Positions 33,250 through 42,400 of a stretch of DNA of 43,967 bases are shown here, one piece after another; position 1 is the first letter of the stretch, and each line of letters opens with the position of its first letter. The DNA lies in assembly GCF_000400995.2 (NCBI RefSeq), contig NZ_DF238953.1:1-43967 (forward strand), given 5' to 3'. The stretch is from Acidovorax sp. MR-S7 (lineage in GTDB: Bacteria > Pseudomonadota > Gammaproteobacteria > Burkholderiales > Burkholderiaceae_C). Position numbers and translations under genes: made by a program. The notes below the pieces were generated by a model, which did no database searches, had not been told where the DNA came from, and worked only from the letters and a program-made list of their open reading frames with translations.

Positions 33250-35071
33250 GTTGCCTCCGATCTTCAACTGGGTTGGCACGGATCGCCAGCGCTTCGCTGC
33301 GGATCTGCTGCAGCGTGGCCGGGTCGAGGAAGGGGTGCATGTCGTCCAGCTCGGGCGTGACGAACTTGCCCTGTTCGTCCACGCGCGACTTGATGCGCGG
33401 CGCGAACTCCTGCCGGGGATCGACGTGCAGGTCGATCAGCAGCGGGCCGCCGCCCTGCAGCAGCGCGTCGAGCCGGGGCAGGTCGGCCTCGGTGGCGATG
33501 CTTTCGGCGCGCAGGCCGTAGGCGCGGGCCACGGCGGTGAAGTCGGGGAAGTCCACGCCCGATTCGGGCGTGGCGCCGATCACGCGGCCGAAGAAGTTCT
33601 CGTGTGTCTGCCAGATCGACAGGTAGCCCCGGTTGTTGAGCACGATGACGATCACGTCCAGCCCGGTGGTCTTGAGCGTTTGAAGCTCCTGGATGTTCAT
33701 CTGCAGGCTGCCGTCGCCTGCGAAGCAGATCACGCGCCGCGCGCCACCCGCTGCCGTGACCGCGCCTAGGGCGGCGGGCAGGTCGTAGCCCATCGAGGCC
33801 GAGCCGGAGTTGCTGAAGAGGCGCTGGCCCGTTTGCAGCGCGCCCACCTGAAAGGGCAGGATGCAGGCCGATGCGTTGCCGCAGACCACGATGTCGTCGG
33901 GCCGCATGCGAGTGAAGATGCGGCTGACCATGACGTAGGGGTTCAGCGGGGCGCCGGGCTGCTGCTGGTGCTCTGCCGCTGCGTCGTAGCGCTGGCCGGT
34001 CTGCCGGCACCACGTGGCCCAGGTTTGATAGCTGGGCAGTTCGGTGCGCGCAAGTTCGTCCTCCAGCACGTCCAGAAAGTCGTTCAGGTCTGCCTCCACG
34101 CCCAGGTCGGGCCGCAGCGTGGGCTTGCGCAGCTCGGCCTCGTCGATGTCCACCTGCGCCAGCCACGCGTTTTTGGCGAAGGCGTCCCAGTTGTAGCTGG
34201 TCTGGCGGATGTTGAGGCGCGAGCCCAGCACCAGCACGCAGTCGGCGGCCTGCAGGCAGAAGTTGCCCGCGCGGGTGCCGATGGTGCCGGGGCGGCCCGC
34301 GAACAGCGGGTGGTCGGAGGCGATGAGGTCGTGCGTCCAGGCTGTCGCGAGCGGAATACCCAGGCGCTCCACCAGCGCCAGCAATCGCCCTTCGGTGCGC
34401 GAGAGCCGCACGCCGGTGCCGCCCAGGATCAGCGGGCGGTGGGATTGGCGCAGCTTCTCGATGATGGCGCGGCAGGCGGCGCGCAGTGCATCCGATGGCG
34501 GCTTGGTAGCGGGCGCCGGGGGCAAGGGGATTTCGATCGCCTCGGTGGACTGCTGGATGTCCAGCGGAATGTCCAGCCACACGGGCCCGGGGCGTCCGCC
34601 CATGGCCTCGGCATACGCCTGGGGCAGCAGGGTTTCCAGCTCCTTCTCCGACCGCACCAGCCGCGCGAACTTGCACACGGGGCTGGCCATGGCGATGGTC
34701 GGGCCTTCCTGGTCGCCGAGCTGGCGCAGGCCCGGCACGTTGTGGAAGTCGATGCAGGTCTCGCGCTTGATCTGGCCCGAGAGGACGATCATCGGGATCG
34801 AGTCGGTGAAGGCGCCATACACGCCGTTGAGCGCGTTCACCGAGCCCGGCCCCGTGGTCAGCATCACCACGGCGGGCTTGCCGGTGATGCGCGCGTAGCC
34901 TTCGGCCGCCATGGCGCAGGCCTGCTCGTGGTGCATGAAGGTGCAGCGCAGTTGCCCGTGCCCGCCCAGGGCCTGGTTGAGGAACATGGCGCCGCCGCCC
35001 GTGACGGTGAAGACCTGCTCCACCCCTTGGGCGGCAAGCCAGTCGGCGATCTGTTCGGAAATGCGCTTCAC
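33236..35071 (-). CDS. Acetolactate synthase-like thiamine-diphosphate enzyme (YerE/IlvB superfamily)
   Basis: 611 residues with three classical domains. N-terminal Pyr domain: MKRISEQIADWLAAQGVEQV, with the activating Glu in FMHHEQACAMAAEGYARITG and MLTTGPGSVNALNGVYGAF. The central domain follows. The C-terminal PP domain has the TPP/Mg motif starting ICFAGDGSLQMNIQEL and ending VIVLNNRGYLSIW. It starts at GTG one base after the neuB-like stop. Biosynthetic IlvB lies with ilvN, which is absent here. Next to rfbFGH, the best parallel is YerE of yersiniose biosynthesis, which adds a two-carbon unit from pyruvate to the C4 ketone of a CDP-3,6-dideoxyhexose. That role is inferred. Confidence 0.82.
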   Translation of the reverse strand: MKRISEQIADWLAAQGVEQVFTVTGGGAMFLNQALGGHGQLRCTFMHHEQACAMAAEGYARITGKPAVVMLTTGPGSVNALNGVYGAFTDSIPMIVLSGQIKRETCIDFHNVPGLRQLGDQEGPTIAMASPVCKFARLVRSEKELETLLPQAYAEAMGGRPGPVWLDIPLDIQQSTEAIEIPLPPAPATKPPSDALRAACRAIIEKLRQSHRPLILGGTGVRLSRTEGRLLALVERLGIPLATAWTHDLIASDHPLFAGRPGTIGTRAGNFCLQAADCVLVLGSRLNIRQTSYNWDAFAKNAWLAQVDIDEAELRKPTLRPDLGVEADLNDFLDVLEDELARTELPSYQTWATWCRQTGQRYDAAAEHQQQPGAPLNPYVMVSRIFTRMRPDDIVVCGNASACILPFQVGALQTGQRLFSNSGSASMGYDLPAALGAVTAAGGARRVICFAGDGSLQMNIQELQTLKTTGLDVIVIVLNNRGYLSIWQTHENFFGRVIGATPESGVDFPDFTAVARAYGLRAESIATEADLPRLDALLQGGGPLLIDLHVDPRQEFAPRIKSRVDEQGKFVTPELDDMHPFLDPATLQQIRSEALAIRANPVEDRRQRGVF

Positions 35072-35072
35072 T

Positions 35073-36182
35073 TCACAGGCCCCGGTTCAGGATCAGGCTC
35101 TTGAGCGCGGGGCTTTCGCTGTAAGGGCCGTCGATGTGGTCGATGGTCAGGCGTTCGTGGGCCTGGATGGGCTGCAGCAGCCGCTCGCCGTTCATCACCT
35201 CGCGGCACGAGAGCTGTCCCTTGTGCAGCGGAATGGCGAGGTAGAAGTCCTTCGCGAACTGGTCCTTGTCGAAGACGTAGCCGGGCGTCAGGTCGCGGCG
35301 CGCATAGGCGCCGCGCACCAGGGCGTTGAGGTATTCGGTCTCCTTGCGCGAGATGTTGCGCCGGCGCGTGCTGACGCCGCCGCACATTTCCTTGGCCTTG
35401 TGGAAGGCCTTGAACCAGGCGTCGCACTGCTCGGGCAGCGAGCAGTAGTTGGACACCGGCACGTCTTCGTACTGGATGTCGATGTGGCGCTCCCAGGTGC
35501 GCGCGCCCTTGCCGTAGGAGATCAGCATGGACGAATGCCAGTCGTGGTACTCGTGCGTGGACAGGCCGATGATGTGGCGCGGATAGCGGCTCTTCAGGTA
35601 GTCGATCTGGTCCAGGTGCAGTTCGTCGTCCTCGCTGGGGTAGAGGGATACGCAGTGGTTGATGGCCAGGGGAATGTCGCGCTTCTCGAAGAAGCGGACG
35701 ATGTCGTCCAGGTCCTTTTCCGAAGCGCCGCCGGTGGAGATGATGGTGGGACGGCGCGTGGAAGCGATCTTCTCGATCAAGGGCCAGTCGTTCATGTCGG
35801 AGCTGGCGATCTTGATGACGGGCATGTCGAACTCCACGCACAGGTCGACCGATGCCTCGTCGAACGGCGTGGCCATGGGGATGCAGCTCAGGTTGCGGAT
35901 TTCCTCGACCATCCGCGCGAAATCGGCCCTGGAGAGCTTGGTGTCCTCGGTCTTCTTGACGTAGCGCAGCTCCGTGTTGCCCTTGAAATCCGGGTGGATG
36001 AACTCGTCCACGTCGCGGAACTGCAGCTTGATGGCGGCCTTGACGTTGTTGTAGCGGGTCACGGCCCCGTGGTCGCGGATGATCTTGAGGCCGCGCTCCA
36101 GCTTGCCCCAGTGGTTGTTGGCCAGTTCCAGAACGAACAGGTTCTCGAACAGGTCCTTGTCGCGTTGGCTGATGGGTCCCAT
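35073..36182 (-). CDS. NeuB-family PEP-condensing sugar acid synthase
   Basis: 369 residues from the ATG at 36182, with aggag 7 bases upstream overlapping the rfbH stop; a GTG one codon earlier is less well spaced. NeuB-type enzymes join PEP to an aldose to form nonulosonic or related acids. The TIM barrel is recognisable: FVLELANNHWGKLERGLKII, VKAAIKLQFRD, MPVIKIASSDMNDWPLIEKI, TIISTGGASEKDLDDIV, LAINHCVSLYPS and IGLSTHEYHDWHSS. The usual GLSDHT is replaced by GLSTHEYH, so it is a divergent member. The C-terminal SAF-like domain follows (YLAIPLHKGQLSCREV). Coupled to the TPP enzyme gene, suggesting consecutive steps. Confidence 0.82.
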   Translation of the reverse strand: MGPISQRDKDLFENLFVLELANNHWGKLERGLKIIRDHGAVTRYNNVKAAIKLQFRDVDEFIHPDFKGNTELRYVKKTEDTKLSRADFARMVEEIRNLSCIPMATPFDEASVDLCVEFDMPVIKIASSDMNDWPLIEKIASTRRPTIISTGGASEKDLDDIVRFFEKRDIPLAINHCVSLYPSEDDELHLDQIDYLKSRYPRHIIGLSTHEYHDWHSSMLISYGKGARTWERHIDIQYEDVPVSNYCSLPEQCDAWFKAFHKAKEMCGGVSTRRRNISRKETEYLNALVRGAYARRDLTPGYVFDKDQFAKDFYLAIPLHKGQLSCREVMNGERLLQPIQAHERLTIDHIDGPYSESPALKSLILNRGL

Positions 36183-36192
36183 CACATTGCTC

Positions 36193-37512
36193 CTAATCGA
36201 AATCGACGCCCAGGAAGGCTCTGATCCTGGCCGCCGCGAAGTCCATCATGTCCTGCGTCAGCGCGGGCTGCACCCCGATCCAGAACGTGTCGTTCATCAC
36301 CGTGTCGGTGTTGTCCAGGCTGCCGCTCACGCGATAGTTCCTGCCGACCATATACGGTTGGCGTGTCAGGTTTCCGGCGAAAAGCAGGCGGGTTCCCACC
36401 TTGTTCTGGTCGAGGTAGGTCAGCAGGTCGAGGCGCGAAACCGGGGCGCCTTCGCGCAAGGTGATGGGAAAGCCGAACCAGGACGGGTCGGCATGTTCCG
36501 TGGCGCGGGGCAGGATGAGGAATTCCTCGCACGCCGCCAACTGCGCGTGCAGGTAGGCGAAGTTCCTCCTGCGCTGCGCGACGAACCGGTCGGCCTTGTC
36601 CAGCTGCGCCAGCCCGCAGGCGGCCTGCATGTCGGTGATCTTGAGGTTGTAGCCCAGGTGGCTGTAGGTGTACTTGTGGTCGTAGCCCGCGGGCAGGCGG
36701 CCCAGCTTCTGGCAGAAGCGCTGGCCGCAGGTGTTGTCCTTGCCGGGGGCGCAGTAGCAGTCGCGGCCCCAGTCGCGGAAGCTCTCGGCGATGGCCTTCA
36801 GCTCGGCGTTGTTGGTGAACACCGCGCCGCCTTCGCCCATGGTGATGTGGTGCGCCGGGTAGAAGCTCAGCGTGCCGATGTCGCCGAAGGTGCCCACCAT
36901 GCGGCCCAGGTAGGTGGAGCCGAGCGCATCGCAGCAGTCCTCGACCAGCCACAGGCCATGCTTCTTGCACAGCGCGGTGACGGCCTCCAGGTTGAAGGGG
37001 TTGCCCAGGGTGTGGGCCAGCATGATGGCCTTCGTCTTCGGACCGATGGCCGCTTCGATGCGGCTGGCGTCGATGTTGTAGGTGCCCAGTTCCACGTCCA
37101 CGAACACCGGCACGGCGCCGAACTGCAGGATGGGGTTGACGGTGGTGGGAAAGCCCGCGGCCACGCCGATCACCTCGTCGCCCGGCTGGATGGCGCGCGC
37201 GCCCAGGCGCGGGCTGGTCAGGGTGCTGAAGGCGACCAGGTTGGCCGACGAGCCCGAGTTCACCGTGATGAGATGCTTGACGCCGATGAACGCGGCCAGG
37301 CGGGTTTCAAACTCCGCGTTGAAGCGCCCGGTGGTCAGCCAGCCGTCGAGCGCGGCATCCACCATCAGCTTGAGTTCGCTGGCGTCGATCTGCTTGCCCG
37401 AGGGCGGGACGGCGGTCGTGCCCGGCACGAAGGGCGCGGGCGCCAGGGCCTGCCCCGCGTACTGCTCCACCAGGCGGGCGATCTGCTCTCTCAGCATGTG
37501 TGCGTTGTCCAT
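36193..37512 (-). CDS. rfbH: CDP-6-deoxy-4-keto-D-glucose 3-dehydrase (E1, RfbH/DdhC/AscC)
   Basis: 439 residues. E1 removes the C3 hydroxyl of CDP-6-deoxy-4-ketoglucose using PMP and a [2Fe-2S] cluster. Diagnostic features are visible. The Schiff-base Lys of the aminotransferase fold is replaced by His in [20 protein letters not shown]. The iron-sulfur cysteines are arranged C-x-C-x7-C in [16 protein letters not shown], with a further Cys in [10 protein letters not shown]. Length equals that of the family. No separate E3 reductase gene is seen in the cluster. It is separated from rfbG by a 61-base gap holding repeat copy 7. No clear ribosome-binding site precedes the ATG. Confidence 0.95.
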   Translation of the reverse strand: MDNAHMLREQIARLVEQYAGQALAPAPFVPGTTAVPPSGKQIDASELKLMVDAALDGWLTTGRFNAEFETRLAAFIGVKHLITVNSGSSANLVAFSTLTSPRLGARAIQPGDEVIGVAAGFPTTVNPILQFGAVPVFVDVELGTYNIDASRIEAAIGPKTKAIMLAHTLGNPFNLEAVTALCKKHGLWLVEDCCDALGSTYLGRMVGTFGDIGTLSFYPAHHITMGEGGAVFTNNAELKAIAESFRDWGRDCYCAPGKDNTCGQRFCQKLGRLPAGYDHKYTYSHLGYNLKITDMQAACGLAQLDKADRFVAQRRRNFAYLHAQLAACEEFLILPRATEHADPSWFGFPITLREGAPVSRLDLLTYLDQNKVGTRLLFAGNLTRQPYMVGRNYRVSGSLDNTDTVMNDTFWIGVQPALTQDMMDFAAARIRAFLGVDFD

Positions 37513-37521
37513 GGAGGGATA

Positions 37522-37578
37522 TTAGCCAAATTGGACCACAGCGCCCATCCATCAAGCGCAAGCAGCTATTAAATCAGG
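37522..37578. repeat. Dispersed intergenic repeat, copy 7
   Basis: Opposite orientation to most copies: ttagccaaattggaccacag, cgcccatccatcaagcgcaa, gcagctattaaatca. It fills the rfbG-rfbH gap and includes the rfbG stop codon (37574-37576). Confidence 0.75.
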
Positions 37579-38662
37579 AGTTCCCGGCCTGCCCGGCATC
37601 CTGGAGGAATGCGGTGAGCTGCGCACGGCAGGTGTCCAGGGCCGGGGCTTGGGACAGGTGCCACTCCACGGTTCTTTGCAGCGCGGCACGGGCGTTCCAT
37701 ACCGGGCGCCAGCCCAGCCGCTGGCGCGCCTTGCTGCAGTCCAGGCGCAGTTGCTGGGCTTCGTGGGCATAGGTGCCGGGCGGGTCGGCGCTCCATTGCA
37801 CCGGGCGGGGCCAGTGCTGCGCGAGCAGGCCCACGACCGTTTCGACGCTCAATGCATCGTCGGCCTGCGGGCCGAAGTTCCAGCCTTCGGCCCAGGCCTG
37901 CCCGTGCTGCGGCTGGCACAGCCGTTCGGCCAGCTGCAGGTAGCCGTGCAGCGGGTCGAGCACGTGCTGCCAGGGACGGGTGGCCACGGGGTTGCGCAGG
38001 TGCAGTGCGGTGTTGGCGGCGAAGGCCGCGAGCGCATCGGGGACGAGGCGCGAGGGGGTGTTGTCGCCGCCGCCGATCACGTTGCCCGCGCGCGCCGTGG
38101 CCACGGCAACGCCCTGGGCCGCGAGGAAGCTGCGGCGGTAGCTGGCGGCCACCAGCTCGGCGGCGCCCTTGCTGGCCGAATAGGGGTCGTGCCCGCCCAT
38201 GGGGTCGGTTTCGCGGTAGCCCCAGGGCCACTCGTGGTTCTCGTAGCACTTGTCGCTGGTGACGACGACGATGGCCGCCAGCGTGCGGCACGCGCGCGCG
38301 CATTCCAGCACCTGGGCCGTGCCCATGACGTTGACGGCGAATGTCTCCACGGGCTGCCGGTAGCCTGCGGGCACCAGGGCCTGCGCGGCCAAGTGGAAGA
38401 GGATGTCCGGATCGGCCGCCTGCAGGGCTTGGTGCAGCGAAGCGCTGTCGCGGATGTCGGCCAGGGTGGAGCGGGCGATGCGCTCGCCCAGCGCCAACCG
38501 CTCGAACAGGCTGCCGGGGTGCTCGGGCGGCAGCGCGTAGCCGTGGACCTGCGCGCCCATGCCCGTGAGCCACAGCGCCAGCCACGCGCCCTTGAACCCG
38601 GTGTGCCCGGTCAGGAACACCCGCTTGCCGGCCCAGAACGCGGGGTTCACCAGGTTTTCCAT
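37574..38662 (-). CDS. rfbG: CDP-glucose 4,6-dehydratase RfbG
   Basis: 362 residues from ATG 38662. It makes CDP-4-keto-6-deoxyglucose from CDP-glucose. The NAD-binding motif is RVFLTGHTGFKGAWLALWLT; the active-site block has VVVTSDKCYENHEWPWGYRE (Ser/Thr and acidic residues typical of RfbG) and HDPYSASKGAAELVAASYRR (YxxxK). The N-terminal NPAFWAGKRVFLTGHTGFKG is nearly invariant in the family. It overlaps rfbF by 16 bases, and longer in-frame starts would overlap rfbF almost completely. Confidence 0.95.
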   Translation of the reverse strand: MENLVNPAFWAGKRVFLTGHTGFKGAWLALWLTGMGAQVHGYALPPEHPGSLFERLALGERIARSTLADIRDSASLHQALQAADPDILFHLAAQALVPAGYRQPVETFAVNVMGTAQVLECARACRTLAAIVVVTSDKCYENHEWPWGYRETDPMGGHDPYSASKGAAELVAASYRRSFLAAQGVAVATARAGNVIGGGDNTPSRLVPDALAAFAANTALHLRNPVATRPWQHVLDPLHGYLQLAERLCQPQHGQAWAEGWNFGPQADDALSVETVVGLLAQHWPRPVQWSADPPGTYAHEAQQLRLDCSKARQRLGWRPVWNARAALQRTVEWHLSQAPALDTCRAQLTAFLQDAGQAGNS

Positions 38663-39420
38663 GGCGCCTGCCCGCTGCTCCAGAGGTCTTCCAGCGTCAT
38701 CTTGTCGCGCAGGGTGTCCATCGGCCGCCAGAAGCCGTCGTGCTGCCAGGCCATGAGCTGGTCTTGCGCGATGAGGCGCTGCACCGGGCGGTCTTCCCAG
38801 GCGCTGGCGTCGCCGTCGATCAGGTCGATCACCCGGGGCGAGAGCACGAAGTAGCCGCCGTTGATGAGGCCGCCGTCGCCCATGGGCTTTTCCACGAAGG
38901 CGGTGACGGATTGGTCCGCGATGTTCAGCGCGCCGAAGCGCCCTGGCGGCGCCACGGCGGCGATGGTGGCCAGCCGCCCGTGCGTGCGGTGGAAGGCGAG
39001 CTGCGCGCCGATGTCGATGTCGGACACGCCGTCGCCATAGGTGAAGCAGAACAGCTCCTCGTCCTCGACGTAGCGGCGCACGCGCTTGAGGCGCCCGCCG
39101 GTCTGCGTTTCCTCGCCCGTATCGACCAGCGTGACCCGCCAAGGCTCCGCATGGCGTTCGTGGATTTCCATGCGGTTGTGGGCGATGTCGAAGGTGACGT
39201 CGGAGGTGTGCAGGAAGTAGTTGGCGAAATACTCCTTGATGACGTAGCCCATGTACCCGCAGCAGATGACGAAGTCATGCACGCCGTGGGTGGAGTAGCT
39301 TTTCATGATGTGCCACAGCAGGGGCTTGCCGCCGATGGTCACCATGGGCTTGGGCCGGGACATCGTTTCTTCGCTGATGCGGGTGCCGAGGCCGCCCGCC
39401 AGAATGACCGCTTTGACCAT
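38647..39420 (-). CDS. rfbF: Glucose-1-phosphate cytidylyltransferase RfbF
   Basis: 257 residues, the family length. It makes CDP-glucose from CTP and glucose-1-phosphate, the entry step of the pathway in this island. MVKAVILAGGLGTRISEETM, SRPKPMVTIGGKPLLWHIMK is the nucleotidyltransferase signature; FCFTYGDGVSDIDIGAQLAF carries the metal-binding Asp; RFGALNIADQSVTAFVEKPM and LINGGYFVLSPRVIDLIDGD complete it. It follows the large glycosyltransferase by 24 bases. Confidence 0.96.
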   Translation of the reverse strand: MVKAVILAGGLGTRISEETMSRPKPMVTIGGKPLLWHIMKSYSTHGVHDFVICCGYMGYVIKEYFANYFLHTSDVTFDIAHNRMEIHERHAEPWRVTLVDTGEETQTGGRLKRVRRYVEDEELFCFTYGDGVSDIDIGAQLAFHRTHGRLATIAAVAPPGRFGALNIADQSVTAFVEKPMGDGGLINGGYFVLSPRVIDLIDGDASAWEDRPVQRLIAQDQLMAWQHDGFWRPMDTLRDKMTLEDLWSSGQAPWKTW

Positions 39421-39444
39421 GTGTTGCCTCGTTGCTGGGCCCGA

Positions 39445-42400
39445 TTATTGGCCGGCCGGCGGCGCGAAGATCGCGCGGAACCAGTCCTCGGCATGGCGTT
39501 CGAGCGTGTAGCGGGCCTGCAGCCAGTCGTGCAGCGCCTGGCCCTGCGTTTGCCGGAAGCCGGCATCGGCGATCAGGCGGCCCAGCGCGTCGAGCCAGGC
39601 GCCGTCGTCGTCGGGCACGCGCAGCACCGGCGGGTCGTCGGTCTGGTAGGGGTAGACGTCCGAGCAGACGACCGGCCAGCCCATCGCGCCGTACTCCAGC
39701 AGCCGCAGGTTGCTCTTGCACGCGTTGAAGGGGTTGTTCTCCAGCGGCGCGATGGCGATGTCCAGGTCCAGGCTGGCGAGCTTGGCCGGGTAGTCCTTGT
39801 ACGAGACGAAGCCGTGGAACTCCTTCACGTAGGGCCGCAGCTCGTCCGGGCACATGCCCATGAACACCCAGTCCACCTTGCCCGCCAGCGCCTGCACCAC
39901 GCGCTGCACCAGCCGCAGGTCGCCCAGGTGCTGGGCCGCGCCGGCCCAGCCGATGCGGATGCGCCCGCCGGTGCGCGCAGGGCGCTGGAGCCCGCTCCAA
40001 TGCCGCATGTCCAGCGCGTTGGGCACCAGGCGGATGTCCTTGCAGTAGGGCGCGTAGTAGTCGGCCAGCGGCTGGGTGGAGACGATCAGCCGGTCGCTCA
40101 GTGCCAGCGCCTGCACCGTGCGGGTGTGGCCCTCGCGCTGGCCGCTGCGGTAGGACGGGTGCGAGGAGGGCAGGTCCGACGCCAGGTCGTCCATCAGCTG
40201 CACGATGAAGGCCTGCGGGTGCGCCCGCCGGATGGCGCGCAGGTTGTCGATGTCCTGGTCCGAGGTGGAGTGCTGCACCACGATGCGGTCGGGCTGGAAG
40301 CGCGCCACGTCCAGCGGCGTGAGAACCCGGCGCGTGGTCTGGCCGGGCTTCTCGGGCTCGACCACGCAGGTCTCGGCCAGGCTGTGCAGTTGCACCGCGT
40401 CCAGCGGCTCGATCACGCGGTACTGGCCCGAGCCGCTGCGCAGCGGCAGCGCCAGCACGCGCGGGCGGGCCTGGATGTCCAGGCTCCAGGTGTTCACCAT
40501 GTCGGTGTCGAGCGCGTAGGGCCGGTGGCCCGACAGGTGCTTGCTGTAGAGCGGGTGCTGGCCGGCGAAGCCGACCCAGCGGGTCTGCATGTAGCGCGAC
40601 TCGTCCACGGCGGCCTGCGACAGCGCCAGCGCCTGCACCGGGTCGCGCCGCAGCGCCTTCAGCGTCATGCCGCCCATGTGCGCGGCGTTGGCGTGGGGCG
40701 TCCAGACCAGCCGCCAGCCGGCCTGCTGCAGACGGTAGCCCAGGTCGGCCACGGGCTGGAACAGCGGCGTGTGCACCTCGTCCAGCCCGCCGGCGGCCAG
40801 CACGGCCGAGCGCCGCGCCATCCAGCACGAGCCATGGACGCCGGCCACGTCCTGCGCCATTTGCAGACGGTTCAGGCAGCCGCGCTCGGGCACGCCCTGG
40901 CGCTCGCCGGTGTAGTTCAGCAGCAGCCCGTCGGCCCCGGCCAGGTGGGGTCCGGCCACGACGAGCGGGTTGTCCTCCTGCTGCACCACCAGGCGCGGCG
41001 CGGCGATGGCGACGCTGCGCTCGGCGAACAGCCGGCGCAGCTCGGGCACGGCTTCGGCATCCATCCATTCGATGTCGTCGTCGCAGACCAGCACCAGGTC
41101 ATGGGCGGCGGCGGCCATTCCCAGGTTGATGCCGCGCGCGTGGCTGTAGGCGCCGCCGCCGCTGGCGATCAGGCGCAGCGGCAGTTCGGCGGCGTGGGGC
41201 CATTGCCGCACGAACTGCTCCATCGAGGGCAGGTCTTCGTCCTGCACCACCAGCAGCGCCTCGCCGATGCTGCCGGGGGCGCGCTGCACGCACGACAGCA
41301 GCAGCGAGCGCAGGTAGCCCTGCTGCTTGCCCGTGGGCACCAGCAGCGAGACGGGAGCGCCGTCGTCGGGGTAGCGCACGCGCCAGCAGCCCAGCAGGTC
41401 GCCGGCCTGCAGCGTGGTGCCGGGGTGCAGCAGTTGCAACTCGGCCTGGGCGGCGGTGAATTCTTCTTCTTCCTGTCCTTCAGCCAGTTGCGGGGCCGCG
41501 TGGGAGAGCACCTTGTCCACGTAATGCACGCTGGCCGCGCCCAGGCGCAGCGCCAGGCGGTAGGCGCTGGCATAGCGGCCGTGGCCGGGCACGTCCTGCC
41601 AGGCGGCGGCGCGCACGGCCGCCACTCCGCCCAGGTAGTTGGTGCCGCGCAGCCATTCCACGTTGGCGCCGCCGGTGAATTGCGGCAGCGTCCGGCCGGG
41701 GGCCAGCGCCACGTCGTGCGCGGCATACACCATCTGGGCCCCGGGGTGGCGGCGGGCGGCCGCCAGCAGCTCGATCAGCGAATAGGGCTCCAGCCGGGTG
41801 CCGGCTTCGAGCAGCACCACCCATTCCTCCTTGCGCGGCGCGGCAGGCCAGGCATCGCCGGGGCCGACCCACTGCATGCCCTCGCCCAGTTCGCCGGGGG
41901 CGGGCAGGTCGGCGTGGATCACCACGCGGCCGGGCGGCAGCCAGCTCTTGCCCAGATCGTCCATGGCGTCGGCCAGTGCATCGGTGGGACGCCCGTGGCC
42001 GAAGATGTGCACGGTGGGCGGGCGCACCTGGCCCTTGGCCACCAGCTCGGCGCAGATGTCGCTGTAGATCTCGGTCGGCGTGGCCTTGGCTTTCCAGGCT
42101 TCGTAGTCGCGGCACATCCGGTCGATGGCCAGCTCGTCGGCGCGGGCGGCGCGGCTTTGCGGCGAGGTGGGCAGCCAGGGCTCCACGGAATGCAGTTGCT
42201 GCGCGTTCCACGCCTGCCGCTGGGGCAGCGCGGCGGCGGCGGCCTGCGTGGCCTCGATCAGGCGGGCCAGCAGCGGGGGGGCCTGCGGTGCCAGCGCGTC
42301 CAGCGCATCGCGGAACGCCTGCGTGCCGTAGGGGCGCGCATCCAGCGGCGCGCCCAGGGTGTTCAGGTGCGTGCCCCAGGTGTCCATCGGGTGCCGGGGC

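Noticed and set aside
33236-35071. Calling the TPP enzyme a housekeeping acetolactate synthase (ilvB)
   Set aside because: No ilvN or ilvC is adjacent and it is embedded and translationally coupled in a sugar operon; superfamily naming only is safer.
35073-36182. Calling the NeuB-like gene an N-acetylneuraminate or pseudaminic acid synthase
   Set aside because: No neuA/pseF cytidylyltransferase, neuC, pseB or pseC homologue is present in the window, and motifs diverge from both subfamilies.
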